The translations under genes and the position numbers were made by a program. Positions 34,797 through 43,830 of a stretch of DNA of 64,000 nt are shown piece by piece. The notes beneath the pieces are model-generated. The model searched no databases, was not told the DNA's origin, and worked only from the letters and a program-made list of their open reading frames with translations. The DNA is from JAHBNG01 sp039028975 (lineage in GTDB: Bacteria; Chloroflexota; Anaerolineae; Caldilineales; Caldilineaceae): the NCBI GenBank assembly GCA_039028975.1, contig JBCCHB010000064.1, forward strand, positions 23,739-87,738, read 5' to 3'. Each line of letters starts with the position of its first letter. Position 1 is the stretch's first letter.

Positions 34797-35918
34797 TCAA
34801 TGATCAATGGCCGTACCATCGTCAGGATGAAATAGACCAGGGTGCCGCCGTGCAGGGCCGATTTGGGAGGCAATCGCTGCATCGTCTAGCGCTATGCCTA
34901 ACCCTGGTTTCGTAGGTAAGTCGATATAGCCATCCGTAACTACAAATGGCTCTTGCAGGTAGCCTTCTCCGAGGTGAACCTGCTCTTGAGCTAGAAAGTT
35001 AGGGATAGCAGCATCCAACTGTAAGCCGGCGGCCAGCGAAATCGGACCTAGTGGACAGTGAGGGGCAACTGCCGCATAGTACGCTTCAGCCATACCTGCA
35101 ATCAACCGTCCCTCGAAGATGCCCCCAGCATGGGAAAGATCTGGCTGGAGGATGGATGCTGCGCCCTTTTCCAACACTTCGCGAAAGGCCCATTTGGTAA
35201 AGAGGCGTTCTCCGGTAGCAATTGGGATGTGGGTCTTACGTGCTAGATCGGCCATCACGTCCACATTTTGACATTGGACGATCTCTTCAAAAAACATAGG
35301 ATACAACGGCTCCAACGCCTTCATGAGGAGACCTGCCGTCTGTGGGCTGATGGCACCATGAAAATCGATGGCAATGTCAATCTCGCTGCCTACCGCGTCC
35401 CGTAGCGCACCAATACGGTCCACGACCCGATCCACAAAGCCCGGCGTCTCAACAATGCGAGCGGGGCGTCCGCCTCGAATGTCCGTCTTGAGCGCCAGAA
35501 AGCCTTGGGCTACTTTGGCGCGAGCATCAGCCACCATCTCTTCAATTGTTTCACCGCGAGCATGAGCATACACTTTGATGCGATCACGCAATGGTCCGCC
35601 CAATAATTTGTAAACAGGTAACCCCACTGCTTTCCCTGCCAAGTCCCACAATGCATGTTCGACACCGGAGAGTGCACTGGTCAATACAGCACCACCGCGG
35701 TAGAAGGCGTGTTTATACATGGCCTGCCAGTGATGAACAACCCGCGTCGGATCTTTGCCAATTAGGTACGGCTCCAACTCTTGAATGGCCGTGACAATCG
35801 TCTGGGCGCGATTTTCTAAGGTTGGCTCACCCAAGCCGATTAAGCCCTCGTCTGTATGAATCTTGAGAATGACCCAGCGGGGTTGAACAATGAGTGTTTC
35901 TAATTCAGTGATACGCAT
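34797..35918 (-). CDS. Enolase-superfamily sugar-acid dehydratase (DgoD-like)
   Basis: 373 residues, mandelate-racemase/muconate-lactonizing branch, close in length to D-galactonate dehydratase. Metal ligands D185 (IAIDFHG), E211 (FFEEI) and E237 (TGERLF) are in the DgoD positions; the general base is probably H187 or H287 (APHCPLGP). It abstracts a proton alpha to a carboxylate and dehydrates a sugar acid. In galactan breakdown two enolase-family steps are known: galactonate dehydratase and the cycloisomerase acting on 3,6-anhydrogalactonate; sequence alone cannot choose. A repeat copy lies 69 bp upstream. The gene heads the reverse-strand run. Confidence 0.85.
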   Translation of the reverse strand: MRITELETLIVQPRWVILKIHTDEGLIGLGEPTLENRAQTIVTAIQELEPYLIGKDPTRVVHHWQAMYKHAFYRGGAVLTSALSGVEHALWDLAGKAVGLPVYKLLGGPLRDRIKVYAHARGETIEEMVADARAKVAQGFLALKTDIRGGRPARIVETPGFVDRVVDRIGALRDAVGSEIDIAIDFHGAISPQTAGLLMKALEPLYPMFFEEIVQCQNVDVMADLARKTHIPIATGERLFTKWAFREVLEKGAASILQPDLSHAGGIFEGRLIAGMAEAYYAAVAPHCPLGPISLAAGLQLDAAIPNFLAQEQVHLGEGYLQEPFVVTDGYIDLPTKPGLGIALDDAAIASQIGPARRHPGLFHPDDGTAIDH

Positions 35919-35938
35919 GGTTATACCAAATCCTCGGC

Positions 35939-36448
35939 TCAGTAAAATTGGCCATAAAGAAAGATGAGATTCTTGGGATTGTCATCTATACTGCGGTCGT
36001 TTTCAAACGGAGCTGAGTATAGCAATGTGCCAAAGGATATCTCTTCAACATCGCGTAATGGCCCAGGCGCGTCTTCATGATAAGCAGCTTGGCGCGCCTG
36101 AGCTTCAGATGCAAAGGTGATCCACTGACCCCGGTCATTGCGGAAGGCATGTAGCTTCACACTGGTTGGTGTGCTGACTTGAAGGTTGCCGTCCAGCCAG
36201 TCCATGGCCGTGGAAATGGTGCGAGGAGAACAGTATTCACGCTCGTACTGCCGATTGAAGTGGTTGTGTAGATAGAAATCCAAGCTGGTCATGCTCTTAA
36301 CCTTATGGGGCTGTGCGGGTTGGCGTATAGGCAAGGTCGGGTCGGTGATCCACCAATCTCCTTTTTGGCCTCGTACAAATTCCAAACCTTTGAACCCACG
36401 AGTGTAGTTATAATCATGGGGCCCCAGCATGGGCGTGTCCCAGATCAT
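35939..36448 (-). pseudogene. Internal fragment of a sulfatase
   Basis: The first 85 residues match the middle of arylsulfatase-type proteins (WDTPMLGPHDYNYTRGF; FVRGQKGDWW; REYCSPRTISTAMDWLD). There is no N-terminal C-x-P-S-R active site and no C-terminal half; after residue 90 the sequence changes to an unrecognised segment, and the last residues (LLYSAPFENDRSID) are encoded by repeat copy C. The remnant is fused to a methyltransferase fragment upstream. It is almost certainly non-functional. Confidence 0.7.
35987..36021. repeat. TATACTGCGG palindromic repeat, copy C (35 bp)
   Basis: A short form of the family: TATACTGCGGTCG, TTTT, CAAACGG, then AGCTGAGTATA. It lies in frame at the end of the sulfatase fragment and 69 bp upstream of the DgoD-like start. 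Compared with copy D, a C-G pair in the inner stem is changed to T-A on both sides. Confidence 0.75.
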
Positions 36449-36678
36449 CTGAGTGTGTACGCCTTGCTTCCCGTCAGGCTAGCCGCTAATACATTCGCTT
36501 TTGCCCGCTCTATATGCGACAAAATGGGAGCGATTAGCTCAACCTTGCAGCCATACCTTCGTACGATTTCGATAGCCTGTTTTGCATGACGCCCTCCGAT
36601 ATCAAGAATCTTTTGTTCAGTTCTGATCCCAAAATCATTCAAATAACCATACACCAGAATGTTGGGATGGTCTTGCAT
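36445..36678 (-). pseudogene. N-terminal fragment of a class I methyltransferase
   Basis: From ATG 36678 with an excellent AAAGGAGG upstream, 77 residues containing SAM-binding motif I (KILDIGGRHAKQAIEIV) and the following strand, then an abrupt switch at a junction with sulfatase sequence. A complete enzyme needs about 150 more residues. The intact promoter-proximal part and good SD suggest a recent deletion fusing two genes. The motif reads GGRHAK where GCGxG is usual, so substrate binding may also be lost. Confidence 0.6.
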
Positions 36679-36762
36679 CGTTCCTCCTTTAAACATGGTA
36701 TAATGGCTTCCGAAATATTCGTTACATATTTGGCAATCTCGACTGAATGGGAGTAGAGCCAT

Positions 36763-38070
36763 ATGATGAGCCAAAGGGTATACTTCGAGTGGAACACGCT
36801 CGAAGATGAATTTAGCTGGAGACGCCTGCTAGCCAAGGAGAAGCTAGAGCCAACGAGTACTCTATCTCCCGCTTCTCAGAGTGCTGACCGTTGGCTGCTT
36901 TTGCATCTAATAAGGGGAATAGCCCTTCTCTTTATTGCTTTGATCGCCATTACCGGAACCGCAGCTTCTCCAACAGAGCTTGAAAACATTCGACTCGGCA
37001 ATGAGATTCAGACCGTGCTACGAACTGAAGAGCAAGCGAAACGGACTGGCGACCAAGTATTGCTGAATCAGCTGATCGATTCACAATCAACAGGTGGATG
37101 GCGGCGCGTTTGGCGTAGTATCCCACCTGTTACCGAGCAAGATGCCCAGCAAGGTCCAGTCATGACACTGGTGCAGGCGAAATCTATGGACAACTTGGTG
37201 ATGGCTGAAGTCTTAGTAGAGCAACCTGCATATGGATGGTCACAATTTAGTCCCTATAAAGAACTTCGCTTCTATCGCAAAACAAATTCTGGCTGGTTGC
37301 GAACAGTTCCAGATGACACATTTTGGGGGGGGCATCATGTGGTAGAATCCGACCTTCTACGCTTTGAGTTTAGAAACCGTGATGCACAACTGGTTCAGGC
37401 GAATGTTGAGCATTTAGACCAAATCTATGCTTCTCTCCACCAGATGCTAGGATTAGAACTAGCGTCAACTTCAGAAAAGCATACGTTTGTGCTCACGCCA
37501 GAAATGGTGAATGAAACAGGCAACCTGACCACCCGCAACGCGATTGTTTCGCCCCTCTTATCACAAATGCCACAAAATACGTCTATAGAAGCTTATTTTT
37601 TACAGACTGTCGTTACCCGCATGACCTATCTGACCGTTAATCGGAGAATATCGGAGGGCTACAGCCTAAACCAAAGGGGAGGCTCATCCTACCGATGGCG
37701 CAATATGCAGATTGGTCTGCGACGCTGGCTACGGATCGAGCTACTCAGCGTCGTTCCGCCTTGGGATCAAATGGCCGTCAAAGCATTTGAAGCGCAGCTT
37801 GCTGTTCATCTCCCTATGACGCTGCGTGATGTCTCAGAAGAAGATTTGGATCTCTTGACGGATAGAGACTACCGCTACTGGCACAGTGGTGCCGCTATCT
37901 CGCTCATCGATTACATGGTTGATACTTATAGCGAAGAAGTCCTGCCACGTTTGGTGCGCGGCCTCCAGTCAGATAAAAGGTGGCAGGAGTTAATCCCATA
38001 CATTACGGGACGTTCCGTCACCGAATTTGAAACAGAGTGGAACCAGTATCTGGCCCAAAAGGTACCATGA
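36763..38070 (+). CDS. Membrane-anchored protein, peptidase-MA-like but without HExxH
   Basis: A 435-residue protein with one membrane helix at about 46-70 (LLLHLIRGIALLFIALIAIT) after a cytosolic N-terminus. The extracellular part has an NTF2-like stretch followed by a gluzincin-like C-terminal half ending in the pattern common to peptidase-MA proteins (AAISLIDYMVDTYSEEVLPR and EFETEWNQYL). The expected zinc HExxH is not present; the equivalent segment reads TVVTRMTYLTVNR. It is thus either an inactive relative or a mis-assigned fold. GGGAG precedes the start. It is convergent with the sulfatase pseudogene. Function unknown. Confidence 0.55.
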   Translation: MMSQRVYFEWNTLEDEFSWRRLLAKEKLEPTSTLSPASQSADRWLLLHLIRGIALLFIALIAITGTAASPTELENIRLGNEIQTVLRTEEQAKRTGDQVLLNQLIDSQSTGGWRRVWRSIPPVTEQDAQQGPVMTLVQAKSMDNLVMAEVLVEQPAYGWSQFSPYKELRFYRKTNSGWLRTVPDDTFWGGHHVVESDLLRFEFRNRDAQLVQANVEHLDQIYASLHQMLGLELASTSEKHTFVLTPEMVNETGNLTTRNAIVSPLLSQMPQNTSIEAYFLQTVVTRMTYLTVNRRISEGYSLNQRGGSSYRWRNMQIGLRRWLRIELLSVVPPWDQMAVKAFEAQLAVHLPMTLRDVSEEDLDLLTDRDYRYWHSGAAISLIDYMVDTYSEEVLPRLVRGLQSDKRWQELIPYITGRSVTEFETEWNQYLAQKVP

Positions 38071-38102
38071 AAATCAGTAGCGTCAAACCAATCTTCGAAC
38101 AG

Positions 38103-38144
38103 GGTAATCTGTGGTCAGTTGACGAAAATGGGCCACAGATTACC
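38103..38144. terminator. Hairpin between convergent genes
   Basis: GGTAATCTGTGG (38103-38114) and CCACAGATTACC (38133-38144) are a perfect 12-bp pair with an 18-nt loop. It lies 33 bp after the membrane protein stop and 41 bp after the sulfatase stop, so it may act in both directions; no long T-run follows. Confidence 0.55.
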
Positions 38145-38184
38145 GACGTACTGACGACTGGCTTACTGATTACGTTGTTGGTTT

Positions 38185-39493
38185 CTATACCAGCGGCGTC
38201 CACTCGTCTGCGGTTGCAGCCCGAATCAACAACCGCTCTTCTTGGCTTTGGCGGATGCGTTGCTCCAATTCCACTGGATTCCACTGCGCTAACAGTTCGG
38301 TTTGCAGTTGTTCGCGCACTTCTGCATAATCTGGCTGGTTCCCCAAATCTTTAAATTCACCTGGATCGTCTTCCAAATCATAAAGTTCGATCGGATCATC
38401 CAGGCTGTAGTTAAGCTTGTATCGTCCGCGTCGCAACATGGCCATGGGGCGAATCACACCATGAGCCAGATATTCAGAGAAGGCCATATCCTTCCACTCT
38501 TCATCTCGGTTGTGAGCCAGATCAAGCAAGCTATCTCCATCCATTCTACCTAGGTCTGATGCGCCAGCCAGTTCGACCACCGTAGCCACCAAATCCACAA
38601 GCGACACAACCTCACTCACTCGACGACCTTCGGGCAATCCCTTCGGCCACGACATAAGCATGGGGATGCGGGCTGACTGCTCATAAAAATTCGATTTGCG
38701 CCACATGCCATGTTCGCCCGCCATCTCACCATGATCGCTGGTGTAAATGATGACCGTGTTATCAAGTTGCTCCGTCTCTTTCAATGCAGCTAACAGACGA
38801 CCAATCTTACCATCCAGATAGGTAACGAGTGAGTAGTAGCCAGCTCGCGCCCGACGCTGTTCATCATCTGCGTAGTCGATTAGACCAAACATGGTTCGCA
38901 TACGCTGGTAGACCGGATGAAGATTTTCCAAATGCCCCGGCGGTATGCTGGGCAGATCCATCTCATCAGGCGGATAGAGATCCCAGTACTGCTGGGGAGC
39001 TACCAAAGGAAAATGAGGAGCGATAAAGGAGACGTTAAGCGCCCACGGCTGCTCCTTGCGAGCGGGATCACGTAGGTAGGTCAGCGCCGCAACTTCAGCC
39101 TCGTCATCGACCTCAATCTCTTTGGTTGTCCCTGGTCCAGCTTCGTAAACACCTTGCCAGGGCTGTTTAGCTGGAATGACACCATCACGCCAGGGAAAGA
39201 GAGGATGGCGATTGTCGCCATGGGGATCGCGGCCTAGCTGGGCACGGAAGCCATGCAGCTTATCTGGTCCAACAAAATGTTGCTTGCCCGATAGGACAAC
39301 GTCATAGCCAACGGCGCGCAGCCGGTGAGGCCAGGTAACCGCGTTGGTTGCCAGGATCGAGTCATTGTCCCATACGTTCGATATTGTGGATGTAACGATC
39401 GGTCATAAAAGACAGGCGCGAGGGTAGGCAGAGCGGCGAATTGCAGTAGGCGTTTTCAAAGAGTACGCCCTGTGGAGTTGACCTAATGCGATC
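38185..39493 (-). pseudogene. Frameshifted sulfatase
   Basis: The C-terminal two thirds (from about 39395) read as one open frame with clear sulfatase text: DNDSILATNAVTWPHRL, SGKQHFVGPDK, PWALNVSFIAPHFPLV, VIIYTSDHGEMAGEHGMW. The formylglycine site C-L-P-S-R (39430-39416, in ENAYCNSPLCLPSR) is in another frame, ending in a stop after RYIHNIERMGQ; a small indel near 39385 separates the two. The N-terminal 40 residues with the first metal-binding Asp residues are missing. Unless the frameshift is a sequence error or is recoded, no active enzyme is made. Family type I arylsulfatase; substrate likely a sulfated glycan given neighbours. Confidence 0.75.
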
Positions 39494-39762
39494 TCAGCCA
39501 TTGTGTCTACTCGCTTTATGAAATTATGTCGTATTTGCTAGTTTTCAGAGATGAGGAATCACATTTATATTATATATGATCTTAGCTGCGTTGCCAATTG
39601 CAAATTTTTATGTCATCTCTCATAAAATGGGTGTAGAATATTAGATCAGTAAACCGCAGTGGTGAAGGCACTCTCTAACAACAAATCGCTTCGCATTGCG
39701 GTCTACTGAGTAACGTCTAAACTCTAGCAATGGCGCTGTGCGCCTGTATCGCAAGCGGTCAT
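39494..39762. other. Intergenic, A/T-rich
   Basis: About 270 bp between the sulfatase remnant and the oppA terminator region. No gene, repeat family member or clear promoter was recognised. Confidence 0.4.
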
Positions 39763-39806
39763 CGGTAATCAGTAACTGAGCTACGACCACCGACGACTGA
39801 TTACTG
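39763..39806 (-). terminator. Probable oppA terminator hairpin
   Basis: CGGTAATCAGT (39763-39773) pairs with ACTGATTACTG (39796-39806) with one mismatch. It starts 10 bp beyond the oppA stop on the reverse strand. The loop of 22 nt is long and the U-tract is weak. Confidence 0.45.
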
Positions 39807-39815
39807 CTCTACAAA

Positions 39816-41960
39816 CTACTCCTCAAAGTACCACTGCTCTGGCATGAACTGCACCCACTGCCGGTAACTCCAACTCCAAAGCCCAGTTGTGTCATTGGGT
39901 GGCGTATTGCGCAAGTTCTTCTTGAAGAGAAGCGGCTGCGGCGGATACTGGATAGTGCCGATCATGTAGAGACTATCGAAGTGCTGCTCATAGAGCTGGG
40001 TGCCTAGCGCGATCTGCTCGTCAGATCCGTAGGGTAGGGCAAGGAATTCTTCGGCCTTCTCCCACAGTTCAATGATCTCGGCTGGCGGTTCTTCGCCTTC
40101 TTCACCATCGCTATTAAACCAAGCCTGCCAAAGGACGCCAGCCGAACGTGCGCCCCAGTCGGGCCGTAGATTGGTCAGACCGTTGCCAATATCGCCGATG
40201 TCCGTCACATCATAGCCCCATGCAGCTACGTCTAGCTGATTCCCATCGCGCAGCTCGCCGTAGAGACCATTTTCTATGAGCTTATAGTTGGTCTTAACGC
40301 CAACTGCATTCCAGTAGTCCGTTGTCAGTTCGCCGATCTTCTGCCATGCTTCTTCTGGAACAGAGACCTGTAAGTTGAGGAAGAGGGTCTCACCATCGGG
40401 GCGCAAGCGGAAACCATCTGCATCGCGCTCATCTAGGCCAATCTCGTCCAGCAGGGCATTGGCCTGCTCGGGATCATAGGTAGCAAAATGATCTTTCATC
40501 CAATCCTGATAGTACTGAGAGCTAGGCGGCGGCGCGGCTTGCGATGGTGTTGCCAGGCCAAAGTAGACAAGCTCGTTGATCTCTTCGCGGTTGATAGCCA
40601 GCGACATGGCCTGGCGGAAGCGTTCATCCCAGAATAGCTCGCGTAGCACTTCATCTTCGGTGGTGAAGTTGAACATGAAGACATATTCGTTGCCACGATC
40701 GTAGGTAACCAAAGCGGTCCGATAGTTGCCAGCCTCCTCATTGTCACGGTAGGTCGGTGCGCTTAGCAGCTGACCCCACCCGTAGTGGCTATATTCGCCG
40801 GCAATCCCCTTCAGATCCTGCACCTGGAGATCCTCAACGAGAATGCGGCGTAGGCTATCGGTATAGGGCAACTGATTCCCAGCTGTGTCTACCTTAAAGA
40901 AGTAAGGGTTGCGTTCGTAGAGCTTATTGCCAAACGAATCTTCGCTAACAAAGACAAAACTGTTCAGAGTTGGCGCATAGGAATCGGTCTCTGCACCTAA
41001 ATTCCAGGTGAAGTTATAGGGTGTCATCTTAGAGTTGAACATCTGAATCCAATCTTCGAAACCCTGTTCTTCCGCTAACGCAGCGACCTCTTCATTGTAG
41101 TCTGCATGAAACTGTTTAAAGTAGTGGGCTGGGCGGAAGCCACGATTCCCTACCTCTGTACCCAAAGAGACAATGAGGCTCGGCTTGGGAGAAGTGTATG
41201 TAAACTTAACTGTCGTCTCGTCGATGACCTCAAATTGAGCCAGTTCGCCGTCTGAAGTCCAAAGACCGGGTGGGGACGCGGTCAGTTCTTCGTTGCTAAT
41301 TACATCTTCAAAGTAGAAGCGGAAATCTTCAGTGGTAAAGGGCTCACCGTCTGACCACTTGTGTCCCGCACGCAGATGAATGGTGAATTCGGTCTGATCG
41401 TCCGATATATCGATCCCTTTGGCAATGTTGGGAATAATTGTGCTCAAATCTGTGTCAATGGTGAAAAGTTTCTGCAGTCGCATCTCCAACACGTCCCATC
41501 CACAGCAGGTCGGATTCGTGGACGGCCCGGCAAGCTCTCCGCCGTAGGTACCCACTGATTCTAGTGGTTCAACAACGGCTGGTTCGCTGGTCAGTCGTTC
41601 ATCCAGTGCAGGGAGATCGCCTGCGGCAACCATATCCGCAAGCATGGGTGCCTCGCCGAAACCATCGATGCTGTTACTCGTGGCTGTGCTGTATTCTTCA
41701 ATCGTTGCATATTGCTGTGGATAGGGCGAATCTCCTGAGGCCATTGCCGCATCGCTGTCATCCTCACTACTTGCATCAGCGTCGCTTGCCTCAGTGGCCT
41801 CCGAATCACTATCATCTGATGCAGCCGCTTCAGCATCGGCTGCGCCATCTTCTACTTGTGCAGGTGCATCGTCTACGGCAATTGGGCCAGTTCCACCACA
41901 CGCACTTACAAACATGGCCAGTACCAACAGTAGTGCAAAAATTCGGGATACTTTTGACAT
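39816..41960 (-). CDS. oppA: Opp-type (SBP family 5) binding lipoprotein
   Basis: 714 residues from ATG 41960 with GGAGGAGCT directly upstream. Lipoprotein signal with lipobox VSAC (Cys near 20), then an unusually long Asp/Ser/Glu/Ala-rich linker of about 60 residues. The SBP_bac_5 fold is clear (FTIHLRAGHKWSDGEPFTTE; FRQAMSLAINREEINELVY). It is divergent from oppB, with operator O2 between them. Family 5 proteins bind peptides but also oligosaccharides; flanking an agarase-like gene, an oligosaccharide ligand is plausible. It is longer than typical OppA (about 540), as in the subgroup that works with YejE-like permeases. Confidence 0.88.
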   Translation of the reverse strand: MSKVSRIFALLLVLAMFVSACGGTGPIAVDDAPAQVEDGAADAEAAASDDSDSEATEASDADASSEDDSDAAMASGDSPYPQQYATIEEYSTATSNSIDGFGEAPMLADMVAAGDLPALDERLTSEPAVVEPLESVGTYGGELAGPSTNPTCCGWDVLEMRLQKLFTIDTDLSTIIPNIAKGIDISDDQTEFTIHLRAGHKWSDGEPFTTEDFRFYFEDVISNEELTASPPGLWTSDGELAQFEVIDETTVKFTYTSPKPSLIVSLGTEVGNRGFRPAHYFKQFHADYNEEVAALAEEQGFEDWIQMFNSKMTPYNFTWNLGAETDSYAPTLNSFVFVSEDSFGNKLYERNPYFFKVDTAGNQLPYTDSLRRILVEDLQVQDLKGIAGEYSHYGWGQLLSAPTYRDNEEAGNYRTALVTYDRGNEYVFMFNFTTEDEVLRELFWDERFRQAMSLAINREEINELVYFGLATPSQAAPPPSSQYYQDWMKDHFATYDPEQANALLDEIGLDERDADGFRLRPDGETLFLNLQVSVPEEAWQKIGELTTDYWNAVGVKTNYKLIENGLYGELRDGNQLDVAAWGYDVTDIGDIGNGLTNLRPDWGARSAGVLWQAWFNSDGEEGEEPPAEIIELWEKAEEFLALPYGSDEQIALGTQLYEQHFDSLYMIGTIQYPPQPLLFKKNLRNTPPNDTTGLWSWSYRQWVQFMPEQWYFEE

Positions 41961-42199
41961 AGCTCCTCCATGGATTTGGTTATTGAACGAACAATTTGCG
42001 TAAGGCCATTCCAGAAAAATATTCATTCGAGGAAGTAGCATGCCCGCATGCAGCTCTAGTAGAGGTGACTGGCACGGCACCTAGAAGGTAACCAATCTAC
42101 TGGACGGAACATCTAATTTTCTAGAGTAGCCTAAGATCTAGGCAGATTATACCGTGAGGAAGGGGGATAAGTATAGTATAGAGTACATGGAACTGCTTT

Positions 42200-42227
42200 G
42201 ATTGTCAAATGTAGATTGTTGACAATC
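42200..42227. promoter_or_regulatory. Operator-like site O2 between oppA and oppB
   Basis: GATTGTCAA (42200-42208) and TTGACAATC (42219-42227) form a perfect 9-bp inverted repeat with a 10-nt spacer. In addition GTAGATTGTTGACAATCC (42211-42228) is nearly the same as O1 at 34697-34714. The site is in a divergent promoter region and could control both transcripts. Confidence 0.6.
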
Positions 42228-42353
42228 CAGCAAAGGGGATATATAATTTGGACTTCTCCTGACGTAGCTTTACTCTTTCTAGACTGTAACCTGCACACTA
42301 AAATATCTGCATCGTAAAATTTCCATACTGAAAGGGTGTCCCGCAAGACGCAC

Positions 42354-43352
42354 ATGGCACGTTATCTTACACAACGCATTATCTATATGATTTTCCTTCT
42401 CTGGATGGTTACGGTTGTCACCTTTATCGTGATTCAGCTTCCACCGGGGGATTATCTTTCGGTTTTGATTACGCGTCTGGAAGCCCAATCAGGCGGCAGT
42501 GTAGACGACGAGGTGATCGAAGCCCTGCGCCAGCAGTATGGGTTGGATTTGCCTGTGTGGCAGCGCTACTTCAAGTGGATGGGGGCAGTTGTTCAGGGAA
42601 ATTTTGGCTATTCCTATGATTGGGAAAGACCAGTTGGAGATCTGATAGGTCAGCGGCTGACCTTTACTTTTTTGATAGCGATCATCAGCGCCATCTTTAC
42701 CTATGCGGTAGCAATTCCCATTGGCATATACTCGGCTACTAATCAATACTCAGTTGGTGACTACTTTTTTACGACTGTAGGGTTTCTAGGATTGGCCATC
42801 CCCAATTTCATGTTAGCACTTGTGTTACTTTTTGTTGCATTTAAGTACTTTGGTCTCAATCTCAGCGGACTACTTTCACCCGAATATCTAGATGCGCCAT
42901 GGAGTTGGGCCAAAGTTTGGGATCTGCTCAAACATCTGCCCATTCCCGTGATTGTGGTTGGGACGGGCGGTACTGCAGGAATGATCCGTATTTTACGCGC
43001 CACTCTTTTAGACGAGTTACAAAAGCAGTATGTGATTACGGCACGTAGCAAAGGGGTCAATGAGAGAGTCGTTCTTTTCAAGTATCCCGTACGGATCGCG
43101 CTCAATCCCTTGATTAGCAACCTTGCTTGGCTCTTCCCGTCGCTGATTTCTGGTGGGGCGATTACGGCAATCGTGCTAGGGTTGCCCACGGCTGGGCCAA
43201 TGTTACTCCGTTCCCTGATCACCCAAGACACGTTCTTAACCGCGTCGATTTTGCTATTTCTGACAATTCTGACCGTAATCGGTACGACCGTGTCAGATAT
43301 CCTATTGGTATTGGTCGATCCGCGGATTCGGATGGAGCGTAGCTCCAATTAA
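42354..43352 (+). CDS. oppB: Opp-type ABC permease, OppB-like
   Basis: About 332 residues from ATG 42354; GTG 42336 is an alternative because GAAAGG lies right before it. Six membrane helices, a periplasmic loop after helix 1 (YLSVLITRLEAQSGGSVDDE) and the EAA-like loop near TARSKGVNERVVLFKYPVR. It pairs with OppC at 43927, but here the usual tight oppB-oppC linkage is broken by a four-helix-bundle gene and two repeats. Repeat E2 begins at its stop codon. Confidence 0.88.
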   Translation: MARYLTQRIIYMIFLLWMVTVVTFIVIQLPPGDYLSVLITRLEAQSGGSVDDEVIEALRQQYGLDLPVWQRYFKWMGAVVQGNFGYSYDWERPVGDLIGQRLTFTFLIAIISAIFTYAVAIPIGIYSATNQYSVGDYFFTTVGFLGLAIPNFMLALVLLFVAFKYFGLNLSGLLSPEYLDAPWSWAKVWDLLKHLPIPVIVVGTGGTAGMIRILRATLLDELQKQYVITARSKGVNERVVLFKYPVRIALNPLISNLAWLFPSLISGGAITAIVLGLPTAGPMLLRSLITQDTFLTASILLFLTILTVIGTTVSDILLVLVDPRIRMERSSN

Positions 43353-43458
43353 TTGTTCGGTATTTGTTATTAATTATTACACGGTCCCATATTACAATTG
43401 GTGCATTAATGACGCGTTAATAATTAATAGTTAACAGCAAATATTTAATAATTAATGG
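43347..43458. repeat. AT-rich palindromic repeat, family E copy 2
   Basis: TATTTGTTATTAATTATTA on the left and TAATAATTAATAGTTAACAG then CAAATA on the right can pair. It overlaps the oppB stop region and ends in TTAATAATTAATGGAGG, which supplies the Shine-Dalgarno for the next gene. Confidence 0.7.
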
Positions 43459-43466
43459 AGGATTTC

Positions 43467-43829
43467 ATGGCCAAAGGTGATGACATTGAAGAACGGCTGA
43501 TCGGCTTTGCTGTACGAATTTTGAAAGTGTGTGGAGCATTGCCTGAAACACCTGTAGGACGTCATATTCGGGGACAATTGCTGCGCTGTGGGACGTCACC
43601 AGCCCCGAATTATGGTGAAGCCAGAAGTGCAGAAAGTCAGCGAGATTTTGTTCATAAGTTAAAGGTGGTATTGAAAGAGCTTAATGAGTCTCGAGTTTGG
43701 CTGAAGATGCTTGTGCGAGCTGAACTACTATCTGAACAACAACTGAACGAACTACTCGACGAATGCGACCAACTATGCCGAATCATGGGCAGCAGCATTC
43801 GTACCTCTCACCAGAATACACAGAATTAA
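43467..43829 (+). CDS. Four-helix-bundle protein (23S rRNA IVP/S23 family)
   Basis: 120 residues from ATG 43467 with GGAGG 5 nt upstream. The family signature is plain: IGFAVRILKVCGALPETPVG, then RHIRGQLLRCGTSPAPNYGE, ARSAESQRDFVHKLKVVLKE and LNESRVWLKML. Members are encoded in 23S rRNA intervening sequences or stand alone; the diversity-generating-retroelement protein Avd shares the fold. They form pentamers with a basic surface and may bind nucleic acid. No rRNA or retroelement is present here. Flanking by related palindromes inside an otherwise linked oppB/oppC pair suggests insertion as a cassette. Confidence 0.88.
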   Translation: MAKGDDIEERLIGFAVRILKVCGALPETPVGRHIRGQLLRCGTSPAPNYGEARSAESQRDFVHKLKVVLKELNESRVWLKMLVRAELLSEQQLNELLDECDQLCRIMGSSIRTSHQNTQN

Positions 43830-43830
43830 A

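Noticed and set aside
43467..43829. Diversity-generating retroelement (Avd-like protein)
   Set aside because: No reverse transcriptase, template repeat or variable target gene is nearby.
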